From CAZXWN01 sp964644695 [NCBI: uncultured bacterium] (GTDB taxonomy: Bacteria > UBP4 > UBA4092), in the NCBI GenBank assembly GCA_964644695.1, contig CAZXWN010000015.1, positions 1-64,000 of the forward strand: a DNA stretch of 64,000 nucleotides, written 5' to 3'. The translations under genes were made by a program, and so were the position numbers. Of the stretch, positions 1-8,494 are shown one piece after another. The notes beneath the pieces are model-generated. The model did not search any database. It saw nothing but the letters and a program-made list of their open reading frames with translations, and had not been told where the DNA came from. The number at the start of each line of letters is the position of its first letter. Within the stretch, counting starts at the first letter, position 1.

Positions 1-852
1 CATGCTCAGACAGCATCTCAGGCGAACACGGCCAGCAGTGCCTTATCGGCCGATAGTGCCCGTTACTTAACAAATGCAGCCAATATTGTTTCTGGAACAA
101 TTTCCGATAGTCGATTGAGTTCAAATGTTTCAATGACCAATAAATCAAATTATTGGGGTTCGTATACACAGCGATTTGGTGGGAAAATTGGAGTTAATTG
201 CCCCAATTACGGGTATGGATGGTTGGAAGTTGCCCAAGAAGGGTATTCACCCAATAATTTAGGTTATGGACAAATCATGTCTGTGGGAATACTTTCTACT
301 CGCCAAACTTTAGCCTTGGGCTATTCGAGTGGTAATGATTGTGGTTTTATTAGTGCAGGAAGAACTGGGATTGCCTGGACTAACTTATTGTTACAATCTT
401 GTGGTGGAAATGTGGGGATATATACCTATTATGGTCAACCCTCCGAGCGTCTTGAAATAGGCTCTGGAAACATCAAACTTGTCGGGGGGAATGTGTTGAT
501 GGCATCTGGATATACTGTAGATGGAGTAGATGTCAGTCAACAGAATGCAACATTTATTGGATCAACTGCTTCCCAAACTCTGACAGCGGCTACATATTAT
601 GATTGTGTGACCTCAGTAAATTATGTGAATGGTGGGGTCAATGTAGCATGGTCAGCTCCTTTCACAGAACCACCCGCTGTAACAACAGGAATTATTGCTA
701 ATAGTTATGACAGTTCTGTCTCATTTGATGTTCAGTGGACGAGTGTTACTGCAACAGGTGGAACTTTTAGAGTTAATCGACGTGCAAATTTTACATCAAG
801 TGAGGCCAGTACTAATGATGTGAAAGTTATGATACATGCTATTGGAAAATAA
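1..852 (+). CDS. H-type-lectin / fibre-like surface protein (5' truncated)
   Basis: The reading frame is open from the first base, so the N-terminus lies outside the window; an internal Met at 115 is not a convincing start. The opening residues are Ala/Ser/Thr rich and include GTISDSRLSSNVS, a motif type found as a spacer in trimeric tail-fibre and adhesin proteins. The last ~95 residues contain NGGVNVAWSAPFTEPPAV followed by an alternating beta pattern, which resembles the H-type lectin fold seen at fibre tips. The likely role is carbohydrate binding at the cell surface or on a phage-like fibre; this is inferred from pattern only. The stop is followed within 14 bases by the next gene, so the two are probably cotranscribed. 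Confidence 0.6.
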   Translation, partial: HAQTASQANTASSALSADSARYLTNAANIVSGTISDSRLSSNVSMTNKSNYWGSYTQRFGGKIGVNCPNYGYGWLEVAQEGYSPNNLGYGQIMSVGILSTRQTLALGYSSGNDCGFISAGRTGIAWTNLLLQSCGGNVGIYTYYGQPSERLEIGSGNIKLVGGNVLMASGYTVDGVDVSQQNATFIGSTASQTLTAATYYDCVTSVNYVNGGVNVAWSAPFTEPPAVTTGIIANSYDSSVSFDVQWTSVTATGGTFRVNRRANFTSSEASTNDVKVMIHAIGK

Positions 853-865
853 GGAGAAAATAACA

Positions 866-1285
866 ATGACAACTCGATATATAACTTTTATTACCGCATT
901 ATTGGTTGTTTTAATGATGTCAGTTACTGCTTTTGCGAAAGATGAAATAGTTTATTCAACAATGACCGTCTTTAGTGTCTCAACATCAGAGAATGTATTG
1001 ATTCTTAATTCCGGTTGTGTTTTCAGCGTAGTGAGCCTTGAAAAGGCCCAACAGTTAAATGCTGTGGGTGTAGCGACGCTCTCAGAATCCACATCAAGTA
1101 AAGAATCGTCAATCTATACCTATGATTCAACCCGACAGGTTTTAACAGTTAAGGTACCTGAACTTAGAATTCAATTAGATTCTTTTATCAATCAAGAAGA
1201 AACCTATATGTTGGCTGTCCAGAGATACATTATTAAAAAAGTGGACCTCTATGCCAAAGAGATTTTAGCGGAACTTGAAAAATAA
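866..1285 (+). CDS. Small exported protein of unknown function
   Basis: A 139-residue protein. The start at 866 is chosen because AAGGAG lies 10 bases upstream; an ATG at 836 would overlap the preceding gene and lacks a ribosome site. Residues 1-24 form a typical Sec signal peptide (hydrophobic ITALLVVLMMSVTAFA, cleavage after AFA). The mature part is beta-rich at first and ends in an acidic/basic amphipathic helix. I do not recognise a family. It sits between a lectin-like fibre protein and an RHS protein on the same strand with short gaps, so it may be a periplasmic or surface accessory of those proteins, but nothing in the sequence proves this. Confidence 0.6.
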   Translation: MTTRYITFITALLVVLMMSVTAFAKDEIVYSTMTVFSVSTSENVLILNSGCVFSVVSLEKAQQLNAVGVATLSESTSSKESSIYTYDSTRQVLTVKVPELRIQLDSFINQEETYMLAVQRYIIKKVDLYAKEILAELEK

Positions 1286-1319
1286 CATTTATGTATTGTA
1301 AAGGTGGGGAGCATAAATA

Positions 1320-4300
1320 ATGAAATATAAAAACTACTTAATACTTGTTTTATTTTTTCTTTTTCCACTAACCTTCTCTTACCCGGCTTGGTGGTGTACG
1401 TTTGATGTCCCGAGTATCAAAATTACATATCCTTTGAATAATTCAAATATAACGAGCACTGATACTGTATTTAAATGGGTTTCAAAATCACGAGTAACTT
1501 CTCTACAGGTTCGTATAAATGATTATTGGTATACTGCTTATCCAGTAGAAAATGATTGGGCTGAAGAGTATGCTGATATAGTTAAATTTGAAACGGATAT
1601 ATCATTACGCTCAGGACGAATTATTTTATTGCAACCTTATGATAGACAAGTGAACATAATTAAACTTTTGGGATGGTTAGATGAAGGCCCCCCCCCCCCT
1701 CCAGGGTGTAATTGTGGCCCAATATGGGAGACAAAAGCCCAAGCAGTTTTTAGAGTATCGCCTTCAAAAAAACATTATAATAAGCCAATTTGGGAGACAT
1801 TTAAGGGAGACCCTGTCAGCATTTCTAATGGGCATGTATTTATTCCTGAAGCAGATGTTATGTATAGTGATATGTTATTGGCTAGAAATTATGATAATCA
1901 ATATAAATATAATGATGGTTTTGGTTATGGGTGGTCATCGCCTTTTATGGTCAAATTGTTGAAGGAAACTGATGATGAATTGGTTTTATGTGATGATATG
2001 GGTCGTAGAATAGAATTTTGGTATGCTAATGAATCTTCCTATTATGGAAACAATCCCATGCGATATGGGGGTATTAAAATACAGAATGACCAATATATTT
2101 TACGAGACTATGAGAATAATACTTATGCTTTTGAAACAACGACAGGTCTGTTACAGTCTTTGATTAGCAATACTCAGGTGACAGTTGCGAATTATAGCTA
2201 TCAGAATAATAAGGTTAGTTCTATAACTGATCAATACGGCAAATCATTTTACTTTATGTGGGATGAACAAGAAAATATCCAAGAAATAAGATATCCAGAT
2301 AACTCAACTACTGGAAGGATTCTGAAATATCGATATGACTCTTATGGAAATTTGACCAGTGTTGTTAATTCAGTGGGTCTGCCTGTTAGTTATTTTTATG
2401 ATGACCCAACCACTCACTGGATAACAAAACGTGAATATGCCGGGCAAAGTATGTATTACCACTATAATGCATATGATAGAGCAACGGTTGTTTCTGGTGA
2501 TGAGGGATATCAATATTATAATTTCAGTCTGGATACTAGCACTATGCAGACGCTAGTGACTGATAAATATGGGGTATCAGAGTTGTATCAATGGAATTAT
2601 TTCGGTGTTATTGAAACAACCTATTTTAGTGATTCCTCAATGATTGTAAATGAATGGGATGGTAGTAGTCAGAACATTAGCCGGAATATTGATGAGGGTA
2701 ATAGAATTATTGATTCGTTTTATGATAGTGAATCTTTGCTGCGGTTTACAATACAATACAGTGGTGTTACAAATTTTTCGTATGTAACAACATATGAAGT
2801 GAATCCCGTATACACTGATATTACAACAATAACTGTTTCTTATGTGACGAGTTTTTCTGATAGGACCACTTTATATAGTTATAATGAAGAAACCGATACA
2901 ACTCCTGGTCGATTATTAGAGTCAATAACGGATCCAATCGGAAATATGGTTGTAAATTTATATGATTCATATGCCAGATTAACTAGTGTTTCATATTATA
3001 CAAATAGAGTTTATCAATTCTCAGAACAACTTTATTATGACCAATATGGGAATATGACTAGTTTTATTCGGCCCGATGGAAGTACATTTCAGGTGTTGTA
3101 TGATAATTTAGGGCATAGTACTTGTTATGTTTTTCCAACTGGTGAGCGGATTTTTTATTCTTTTGATGAATATGGTAATTTACTAACTGCCAGCAATGAA
3201 GTCGGACAGCAAACGATATTTGAATATGATGGTATGGATCAACTGGTTCGAACAACGAGTCCTGGAAATAGGGTGTCCGAATATATCTATGATGACCATT
3301 CAAATTTAGTTTCTTCTATTGATCCGGGTGGGCATGTAAATCAATATTATTATGACCAGTATGATCGTTTAACATGTTCTATATTGTGTGGAGCAGAAAC
3401 AACATGCTATTACTTTGATTCATATGATTTGATGACTGCATCATCAAATTCTAATGGCGTATATTCATATTATACGGTCGATTTAAAGGGGAGACCGTTC
3501 AAATCTATTAATGCTTTGGGTCAATATAGCCAAGTGTATTATGATACGGTAGGCAGAGTGACAGCACAAAGGTTGTTTGATGGGACTATTCATCACTATT
3601 GGTATAACACTTTTGGTGAAATGACTCAATTTACTTATGGGGGAGAAAATAGTACCAGTATATTAACGGGATCTCGATACTATGACTTGATTGGCCGAGA
3701 AACATCACTTTTCCTTCCTGATCGGGGGAGGGTAAATAAAGAGTATGATGTGTTCGGAAATCTCGTAAAATATATATATGGAAGTGATACTTCACAGTTT
3801 AGTTATGATGTTATGGGCCGCCGAACAAGTTATATTAGCCCCGCGGGTTTAGGCTATTCTTATTCCTATGATAGTTCAGGAAGACCCACCGAAATCATTA
3901 ATTGGGCAAATCAGACAACCCGATATTATTATGATTTGCTGGGCAGGGTCACTTCATGCCAGTATGCAAATCAAATCAGGACCCATGTTCATTATGATGA
4001 AATAGGGCAGTTAAATGAGATTCAATATTTAAAACCTAATGGATTACTGATTGAGTCTTTAACTTATGAATATGATACGGAAGGATTGTGTGTTTGGATG
4101 AAATCTTCATTGTCTGAAGAGACGACGTATTATTATTACGATACTTACCATCGATTGACAGGAGAGTTTAATCCTGGAATGGCTGGTGCAAATAAGGTTA
4201 GTTTAAAGAATACTGGAACAGGATCTTTAGGTTTCTCTTCTAATGCAGAATATCGGTTGATGTTAAGCGTAGGAGATGTCGTCAATGGAAAGTCCTTAAA

Positions 4301-5648
4301 CAATAATTACCGAGTCAAATTGGGACTGAATGCTAGTGTGGAACAAACAGGCAGGAAAGAATATTTGAATACATATCGTTATGACCCGATAGGAAACCGA
4401 TTAGAAATGGTCAGTGAAGACACATCTACATATTATGCATATGATGTGTTGGATCGAATAACCAGTTCCCATACCAGTCAAGATTCCACATTCTGGGAAT
4501 ATGATCAGAATGGTCAAGTAACACAAAAGGGTAGTTGGAATTATCAATGGAATGCTTCTGGACAATTAGTATCCGTTGGTGACGTGGAATATCGGTATGA
4601 TGAAATGGGTCGAAGAAATCTTCGAATATATAATGGCAGTACAACAGAGTATGTTTATGATGGATTGACTCCAGTTATTGAAAGAGTAAATGGTGTAACC
4701 CAGAAGATTTATACCTTAAATGGAGGAGTTGTTGGCCAAATTATTTCGGTACGAGAGAATGGACAGGATTATTATTTCAATTATGACCGACAGGGGAATG
4801 TCCGATTTATTACCAATTCTTCGGGGAATGTGATTTCACGATTTGAACAAGACGCATACGGGAATGTGATTTCTGTGTTTGGTAATGATCAATTCAATCG
4901 GCATTTTATTACCAAAGAGAAAGATCCTCAAACTGGATTATATTATTTCGGATCCCGTTGGTACGACCCGGAGACAGGGCGGTGGTTATCTCCCGAGCCT
5001 TTAGGATTGGACGGTCCCAATCTCTATCAGTATGGATTTAATGATCCAGTAAATAATTTGGACCCAGATGGCTATTTAGCTATTAGGATTAATGTGGAAA
5101 ACTATATGGTTCAAGTGGGAAAGCTAAAAGTGTTAGATTTTGAGAAGCGGATTATGGCTCCTCTTGGACATTCTGCTGTGGTGGCAATAGATGAAAAAAC
5201 TGGAAATGTAAGATACTATGAGTACGGTAGATATTCTGCCGGAGGGTCTGTGAAGGAAGTGACCCTTGATTGCAATAAAGTACAAATGTATAATGGCAAG
5301 CCAACCAGTAAATCATTGAAATCATTATATAAAGCAATATTAACTCACAATTCTGATAATAATAGTCACACTTTCATGAGAGGGAGAAAATACATACAAT
5401 TGGAAAGGATGTTGTACTTAAAGATGGAGTATTATCCTCTTGCCGATTACAATAAAGTTGTGAACTATTGCAAAAACATGGAGCGAAATAATTCTAATCC
5501 CAAGAGACCTCTTTATAACATCCTTAATCATAATTGTTTTACGTTTAGTGAGTCCGCTATAGTGGCAGGTTATTATCCTGCAACTATATATAGTTCTGAT
5601 ATTAAAAATGCGTCTATGATGAGTTTATTTTATATGCATCCTCAATAA
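1320..5648 (+). CDS. Secreted RHS/YD-repeat protein with papain-fold-like C-terminal tip
   Basis: 1442 residues. A signal peptide (about 1-21) is followed by an Ig-like segment (about 27-120), a Pro/Cys-rich linker (PPPPPGCNC near 124), a DUF6531-like entry (DPVSISNGHVF near 163), then about 900 residues of YD repeats (YDxxGN, YDxxGR). The RHS core is intact at about 1200-1250, ending in NNLDPDGY, the usual junction before a variable tip. The 190-residue tip has GHSAVV with His1284 and NHNCFTF with Cys1406. His before Cys is the order of circularly permuted NlpC/P60 or LRAT-like enzymes, so the tip may be a papain-fold hydrolase toxin; that is inference. No immunity-like gene follows. A run of 12 C bases at 1688-1699 encodes the proline stretch. 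GGTGGGGA upstream supports the ATG at 1320. Confidence 0.85.
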   Translation: MKYKNYLILVLFFLFPLTFSYPAWWCTFDVPSIKITYPLNNSNITSTDTVFKWVSKSRVTSLQVRINDYWYTAYPVENDWAEEYADIVKFETDISLRSGRIILLQPYDRQVNIIKLLGWLDEGPPPPPGCNCGPIWETKAQAVFRVSPSKKHYNKPIWETFKGDPVSISNGHVFIPEADVMYSDMLLARNYDNQYKYNDGFGYGWSSPFMVKLLKETDDELVLCDDMGRRIEFWYANESSYYGNNPMRYGGIKIQNDQYILRDYENNTYAFETTTGLLQSLISNTQVTVANYSYQNNKVSSITDQYGKSFYFMWDEQENIQEIRYPDNSTTGRILKYRYDSYGNLTSVVNSVGLPVSYFYDDPTTHWITKREYAGQSMYYHYNAYDRATVVSGDEGYQYYNFSLDTSTMQTLVTDKYGVSELYQWNYFGVIETTYFSDSSMIVNEWDGSSQNISRNIDEGNRIIDSFYDSESLLRFTIQYSGVTNFSYVTTYEVNPVYTDITTITVSYVTSFSDRTTLYSYNEETDTTPGRLLESITDPIGNMVVNLYDSYARLTSVSYYTNRVYQFSEQLYYDQYGNMTSFIRPDGSTFQVLYDNLGHSTCYVFPTGERIFYSFDEYGNLLTASNEVGQQTIFEYDGMDQLVRTTSPGNRVSEYIYDDHSNLVSSIDPGGHVNQYYYDQYDRLTCSILCGAETTCYYFDSYDLMTASSNSNGVYSYYTVDLKGRPFKSINALGQYSQVYYDTVGRVTAQRLFDGTIHHYWYNTFGEMTQFTYGGENSTSILTGSRYYDLIGRETSLFLPDRGRVNKEYDVFGNLVKYIYGSDTSQFSYDVMGRRTSYISPAGLGYSYSYDSSGRPTEIINWANQTTRYYYDLLGRVTSCQYANQIRTHVHYDEIGQLNEIQYLKPNGLLIESLTYEYDTEGLCVWMKSSLSEETTYYYYDTYHRLTGEFNPGMAGANKVSLKNTGTGSLGFSSNAEYRLMLSVGDVVNGKSLNNNYRVKLGLNASVEQTGRKEYLNTYRYDPIGNRLEMVSEDTSTYYAYDVLDRITSSHTSQDSTFWEYDQNGQVTQKGSWNYQWNASGQLVSVGDVEYRYDEMGRRNLRIYNGSTTEYVYDGLTPVIERVNGVTQKIYTLNGGVVGQIISVRENGQDYYFNYDRQGNVRFITNSSGNVISRFEQDAYGNVISVFGNDQFNRHFITKEKDPQTGLYYFGSRWYDPETGRWLSPEPLGLDGPNLYQYGFNDPVNNLDPDGYLAIRINVENYMVQVGKLKVLDFEKRIMAPLGHSAVVAIDEKTGNVRYYEYGRYSAGGSVKEVTLDCNKVQMYNGKPTSKSLKSLYKAILTHNSDNNSHTFMRGRKYIQLERMLYLKMEYYPLADYNKVVNYCKNMERNNSNPKRPLYNILNHNCFTFSESAIVAGYYPATIYSSDIKNASMMSLFYMHPQ

Positions 5649-5777
5649 ATGTGTTTGATTTTATAGAATACTCTCAAAGATGGGCTGTGGGGAGGGTCTT
5701 ATATACTCAAAGTGATGTTGTATATATGAATTGAAGTGTGTGACACTTTCTTAATATATATGCGATGATGAATTATT

Positions 5778-5813
5778 CCTGATTGTGGATAAGAGATGCT
5801 ATCCACAATCAGG
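5778..5813 (+). terminator. 14-bp perfect inverted repeat downstream of the RHS gene
   Basis: CCTGATTGTGGATA at 5778-5791 pairs perfectly with TATCCACAATCAGG at 5800-5813 around an 8-base loop. Only TTT follows on the plus strand and AATAATT on the minus side, so termination would be weak. It lies 130 bases past the RHS stop and about 40 bases before queD. It may be a terminator, an mRNA-stabilising hairpin or a protein-binding palindrome. Confidence 0.4.
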
Positions 5814-5852
5814 TTTGATAGAGTATTCAGGCTTGGTTTTGGAGAATCAATG

Positions 5853-6221
5853 ATGTTTAAGATTAAGATACAGACTCATTTTGCGGCGGCTCATCAATTA
5901 CGGGATTATCCTGGTGATTGTGAACGGATGCATGGACATAATTATGGTGTGGATGTGGTTTGCCTGTGTGACCAATTGGATCCTCTGGGTATGGGGATAG
6001 ATTTCAAGTTTTTGAAGGCGGAAGTGAAAAAGGTCATTGAACAATTGGACCACTACAACTTGAACGAAAAACCCCAATTCAAGGACATCAATCCCAGCGC
6101 TGAAAATATTGCCCGGTGGATATATCGTACATTAAAACCTCTCGTATCGAATGACCGAGTCCAACTCCATGAAATAACGGTCTATGAAACAGATACTTGT
6201 TCTGTTACCTATTCAGAGTAA
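5853..6221 (+). CDS. queD: 6-carboxy-5,6,7,8-tetrahydropterin synthase QueD
   Basis: A 123-residue T-fold enzyme of the PTPS/QueD family, which converts dihydroneopterin triphosphate to 6-carboxytetrahydropterin in preQ0/queuosine biosynthesis. Zinc ligands are visible as His14 (FAAAHQL) and His27/His29 (HGHNY). Cys23 in the CERMHGH block is the catalytic cysteine in QueD numbering logic, and the LDHYNLN and PSAENIARWIY blocks are typical. Tandem ATGs at 5850 and 5853 follow GGAG at 5841; 5853 has the better spacing. A longer version starting at 5796 would begin inside a hairpin and add non-homologous residues. Another preQ0-pathway gene, folE2, lies at 57.6 kb; queC and queE are not in the window. 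Confidence 0.88.
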   Translation: MFKIKIQTHFAAAHQLRDYPGDCERMHGHNYGVDVVCLCDQLDPLGMGIDFKFLKAEVKKVIEQLDHYNLNEKPQFKDINPSAENIARWIYRTLKPLVSNDRVQLHEITVYETDTCSVTYSE

Positions 6222-6343
6222 CGGTGAATTGTTTCTTAGAAGTAATAAAAGTATTACTCTATTTTATTAACTATTGATTTGTAACTTAAATAAATACAAT
6301 CGTTTTGACTGTTTTGAAGCGGTGAAGTATCTTTTCTGGTACA

Positions 6344-6373
6344 TTGACAGCATCCCAGTGTACACCCTAGAAT
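6344..6373 (+). promoter_or_regulatory. Candidate sigma-70-like promoter for the aminotransferase gene
   Basis: TTGACA at 6344 and TAGAAT at 6368 are separated by 18 bases, followed by an ~80-base leader to the start codon at 6461. The -35 is a perfect consensus and the -10 matches four of six. Found by eye only. Confidence 0.45.
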
Positions 6374-6460
6374 AATAGAGAAAAGCATTGAGGAAAATAT
6401 CTGGCAAAACCGCGTTAAACCCCACCCAACAAACTATATTTCCTAGAAAGGGATACTGCG

Positions 6461-7603
6461 ATGAATCTTAAAAAGTATATCGTTACCCCGGGCCCCGTGG
6501 ATGTACCGCCCCAAGTCCTTCTGGCGATGGCTCAGCCCATCATCCATCACCGTTCTCCGGAATACACTCCGATTTTCAAGGAAGTGAATGAAGGTCTGAA
6601 ATATGTATTCCAGACACAGAATCCAGTTCTGACCTTTGCCAGTTCTGGGACTGGAGCAATGGAATCTGCTGTGGTAAACCTGTTATCTCCAGGTGATACC
6701 ATGCTCGCCGTTAACAGCGGAAAGTTTGGTGAACGCTGGTGTAACATCGGGAAAGCCTACGGTCTGAATGTTATCGAAGAAAAAGTGGAATGGGGATACG
6801 CTGTTAAGGCTGAACGGATTGCTGAACAGTTGAAAGCCAATCCATCCATTAAAGCTGTTTTTGTTACTTTATGTGAATCTTCAACAGGTGCCTTATTAGA
6901 TGTGAAGGCTGTGGCTGAGGTTGTGAAAAAGACAGATGCCATCCTGGTGGTAGATGCTATCTCCGGACTCCTGACAACACCCCTGAAAATGGACGAATGG
7001 GGAATTGATGTTGTCGTGGGTGGTTCTCAGAAAGCTCTGATGGTTCCTCCGGGCCTCGCTTTTGCCGCAGTGAACGAGAGAGGTTGGAAATTGAATCAGG
7101 AATCAAAACTTCCGAAATTCTATTTCAGCTGGGAAAAAGCCAAGAAAAATCTTGAGAAAGATACAACTCCCTGGACACCGGCCATTTCTACTGTTTTCGG
7201 ATTGCAGGCCGCTTTGAAGATGATCAAAGAAGAAGGCATTGAAAATGTCTGGCATCGCCATGATCGTTTAGCCGCGGCGACACGTGCTGGTGTGAAAGCC
7301 CTGGGTTTGGAAATCTTTACCAAAGATGTTGCTCCGACATTAACGACTGTCTGTGCCCCAGAGGGTGTAGATGGAAAAGCATGGCTGAAGGTATTACGGG
7401 ATAAGTTTGGTGTGACTGCTGCTGGTGGTCAAGACCAGTTGACGGGTAAGATAGTCCGAATTGCCCAGATGGGTTATGCCGCCACCTTTGATGTTACGAC
7501 AGGCATATCCGTTATTGAGCTCTCCCTGAGTGATATGGGATATAAAGTCAATATGGGCGCTGGTGTGAAAGCTGCCCTGGAATATCTGGACCAGAATAAA
7601 TAG
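6461..7603 (+). CDS. Class V aminotransferase (alanine-glyoxylate/phosphoserine aminotransferase-like)
   Basis: A 380-residue PLP enzyme of the serine-pyruvate/alanine-glyoxylate family. It starts MNLKKYIVTPGPVDVPP, the usual family opening. Asp165 (ILVVDAISG) should contact the pyridine nitrogen and Lys191 (GGSQKAL) is the PLP lysine; TPAIS and GGQDQLTGKIVRIAQMG match the family C-terminal half. serA follows 0.9 kb downstream with only a small gene between. In organisms such as Thermotoga a class V enzyme of this type sits beside serA, so it may supply the phosphoserine aminotransferase step; glyoxylate or pyruvate transamination is the alternative. GAAAGG 8 bases before the ATG supports the start. 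A strong terminator follows. Confidence 0.8.
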   Translation: MNLKKYIVTPGPVDVPPQVLLAMAQPIIHHRSPEYTPIFKEVNEGLKYVFQTQNPVLTFASSGTGAMESAVVNLLSPGDTMLAVNSGKFGERWCNIGKAYGLNVIEEKVEWGYAVKAERIAEQLKANPSIKAVFVTLCESSTGALLDVKAVAEVVKKTDAILVVDAISGLLTTPLKMDEWGIDVVVGGSQKALMVPPGLAFAAVNERGWKLNQESKLPKFYFSWEKAKKNLEKDTTPWTPAISTVFGLQAALKMIKEEGIENVWHRHDRLAAATRAGVKALGLEIFTKDVAPTLTTVCAPEGVDGKAWLKVLRDKFGVTAAGGQDQLTGKIVRIAQMGYAATFDVTTGISVIELSLSDMGYKVNMGAGVKAALEYLDQNK

Positions 7604-7626
7604 AGATAAGATGACTGAATTAAACG

Positions 7627-7659
7627 GGCTGCCGCTTGATTGCGGCAGCCTTTTGTTTT
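7627..7659 (+). terminator. Rho-independent terminator after the aminotransferase gene
   Basis: GGCTGCCGC at 7627-7635 pairs perfectly with GCGGCAGCC at 7642-7650 around a 6-base loop, followed by TTTTGTTTT. It lies 24 bases after the stop codon. Confidence 0.9.
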
Positions 7660-7673
7660 AGGAGGAAATGGAT

Positions 7674-8402
7674 ATGGTACGGAAAAAGATAATATTGGGA
7701 CGTCCCGTATCTTGTGAGGATATTGTGACCCGGTTGAAAAAGATGGAGAGTCCTTCCGACCGGGAGGGGATGGCACGGTTTGGAATTAATACAGAAAATG
7801 CTCTTGGGATTTCAGTCAAAAACCTGCGGGTATTGGCTCGTGAGATTGGTATAAATCATGAGCTGGCGATTGATTTATGGAACACAGGCATTCATGAAGC
7901 GAGACTCCTTGCCATGCTGATTGAAGAAAAAGAGAAGGTGACCCGAACTCAGATTGATGAATGGGTGGAAGTGGGGGACTCCTGGGATATTGTGGATCTG
8001 GCCTGTATCAATATATATCGCCATTTTGAGGAGGCCTGGGATTTAATGTCATCTTGGTGTCAGCGAGAAGAAGAGTATGTCAAACGCGCTGGATATTCAT
8101 TACTGGCCGTATTGGCGGTTCATGATAAGCAGGCTTCTGATAAGAAGTTTATTCAGACCTTTAAATTAATCAAGAACGCCCGAGATACTCGAAACTTCGT
8201 AAAAAAATCTGTCAGCTGGGCATTACGGGGAATTGGAAAACGAAATATGATTCTTCACGATGCGGCCCTAAACACCTCAGAACTGATGTCTGAATCAAAA
8301 GACCCCGGAACCCGGTGGGTCGGAAAACATGCACGACGGGAACTTCTTGATGAGAAGATTATCCTCCGCATCCGGAATAAAACGACTGGAAATCGGGCGT
8401 AA
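7674..8402 (+). CDS. DNA alkylation repair protein (AlkD-like)
   Basis: A 242-residue all-helical protein of the DNA alkylation repair (AlkD, HEAT-like) family, which excises alkylated bases such as 3- or 7-methylpurines. Family blocks are visible: the GISVKNLRVLAREIG region near 45, WNTGIHEARLLAMLI, DSWDIVDLAC, and the C-terminal RNFVKKSVSWALRGIGKRN segment with the conserved Lys/Ser/Trp/Ala/Arg pattern. GGAGG at 7661-7665 is 8 bases from the ATG at 7674 but only 2 from the ATG at 7668, so 7674 is preferred. It lies between a class V aminotransferase and serA but has no obvious metabolic link to them. Confidence 0.82.
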   Translation: MVRKKIILGRPVSCEDIVTRLKKMESPSDREGMARFGINTENALGISVKNLRVLAREIGINHELAIDLWNTGIHEARLLAMLIEEKEKVTRTQIDEWVEVGDSWDIVDLACINIYRHFEEAWDLMSSWCQREEEYVKRAGYSLLAVLAVHDKQASDKKFIQTFKLIKNARDTRNFVKKSVSWALRGIGKRNMILHDAALNTSELMSESKDPGTRWVGKHARRELLDEKIILRIRNKTTGNRA

Positions 8403-8494
8403 TCCTTGTTTATAGAGCATTTGACGGTCCTTAATTTATGAGATAATTAAGAATAAATAATTTGTTTTGTCATTTTGGGTAAAGGAGATAAATT

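Noticed and set aside
1681-1962. Alternative frame from the poly-C tract
   Set aside because: It is what a one-base slip would read, but it ends after about 93 codons and has no protein-like features of its own; kept only as part of the phase-variation idea.
6222-6460. Possible riboswitch upstream of the class V aminotransferase
   Set aside because: I looked for SAM, glycine, preQ1 and similar aptamer cores here and upstream of queD and saw no recognisable conserved core; only a sigma-70-like promoter is supported.
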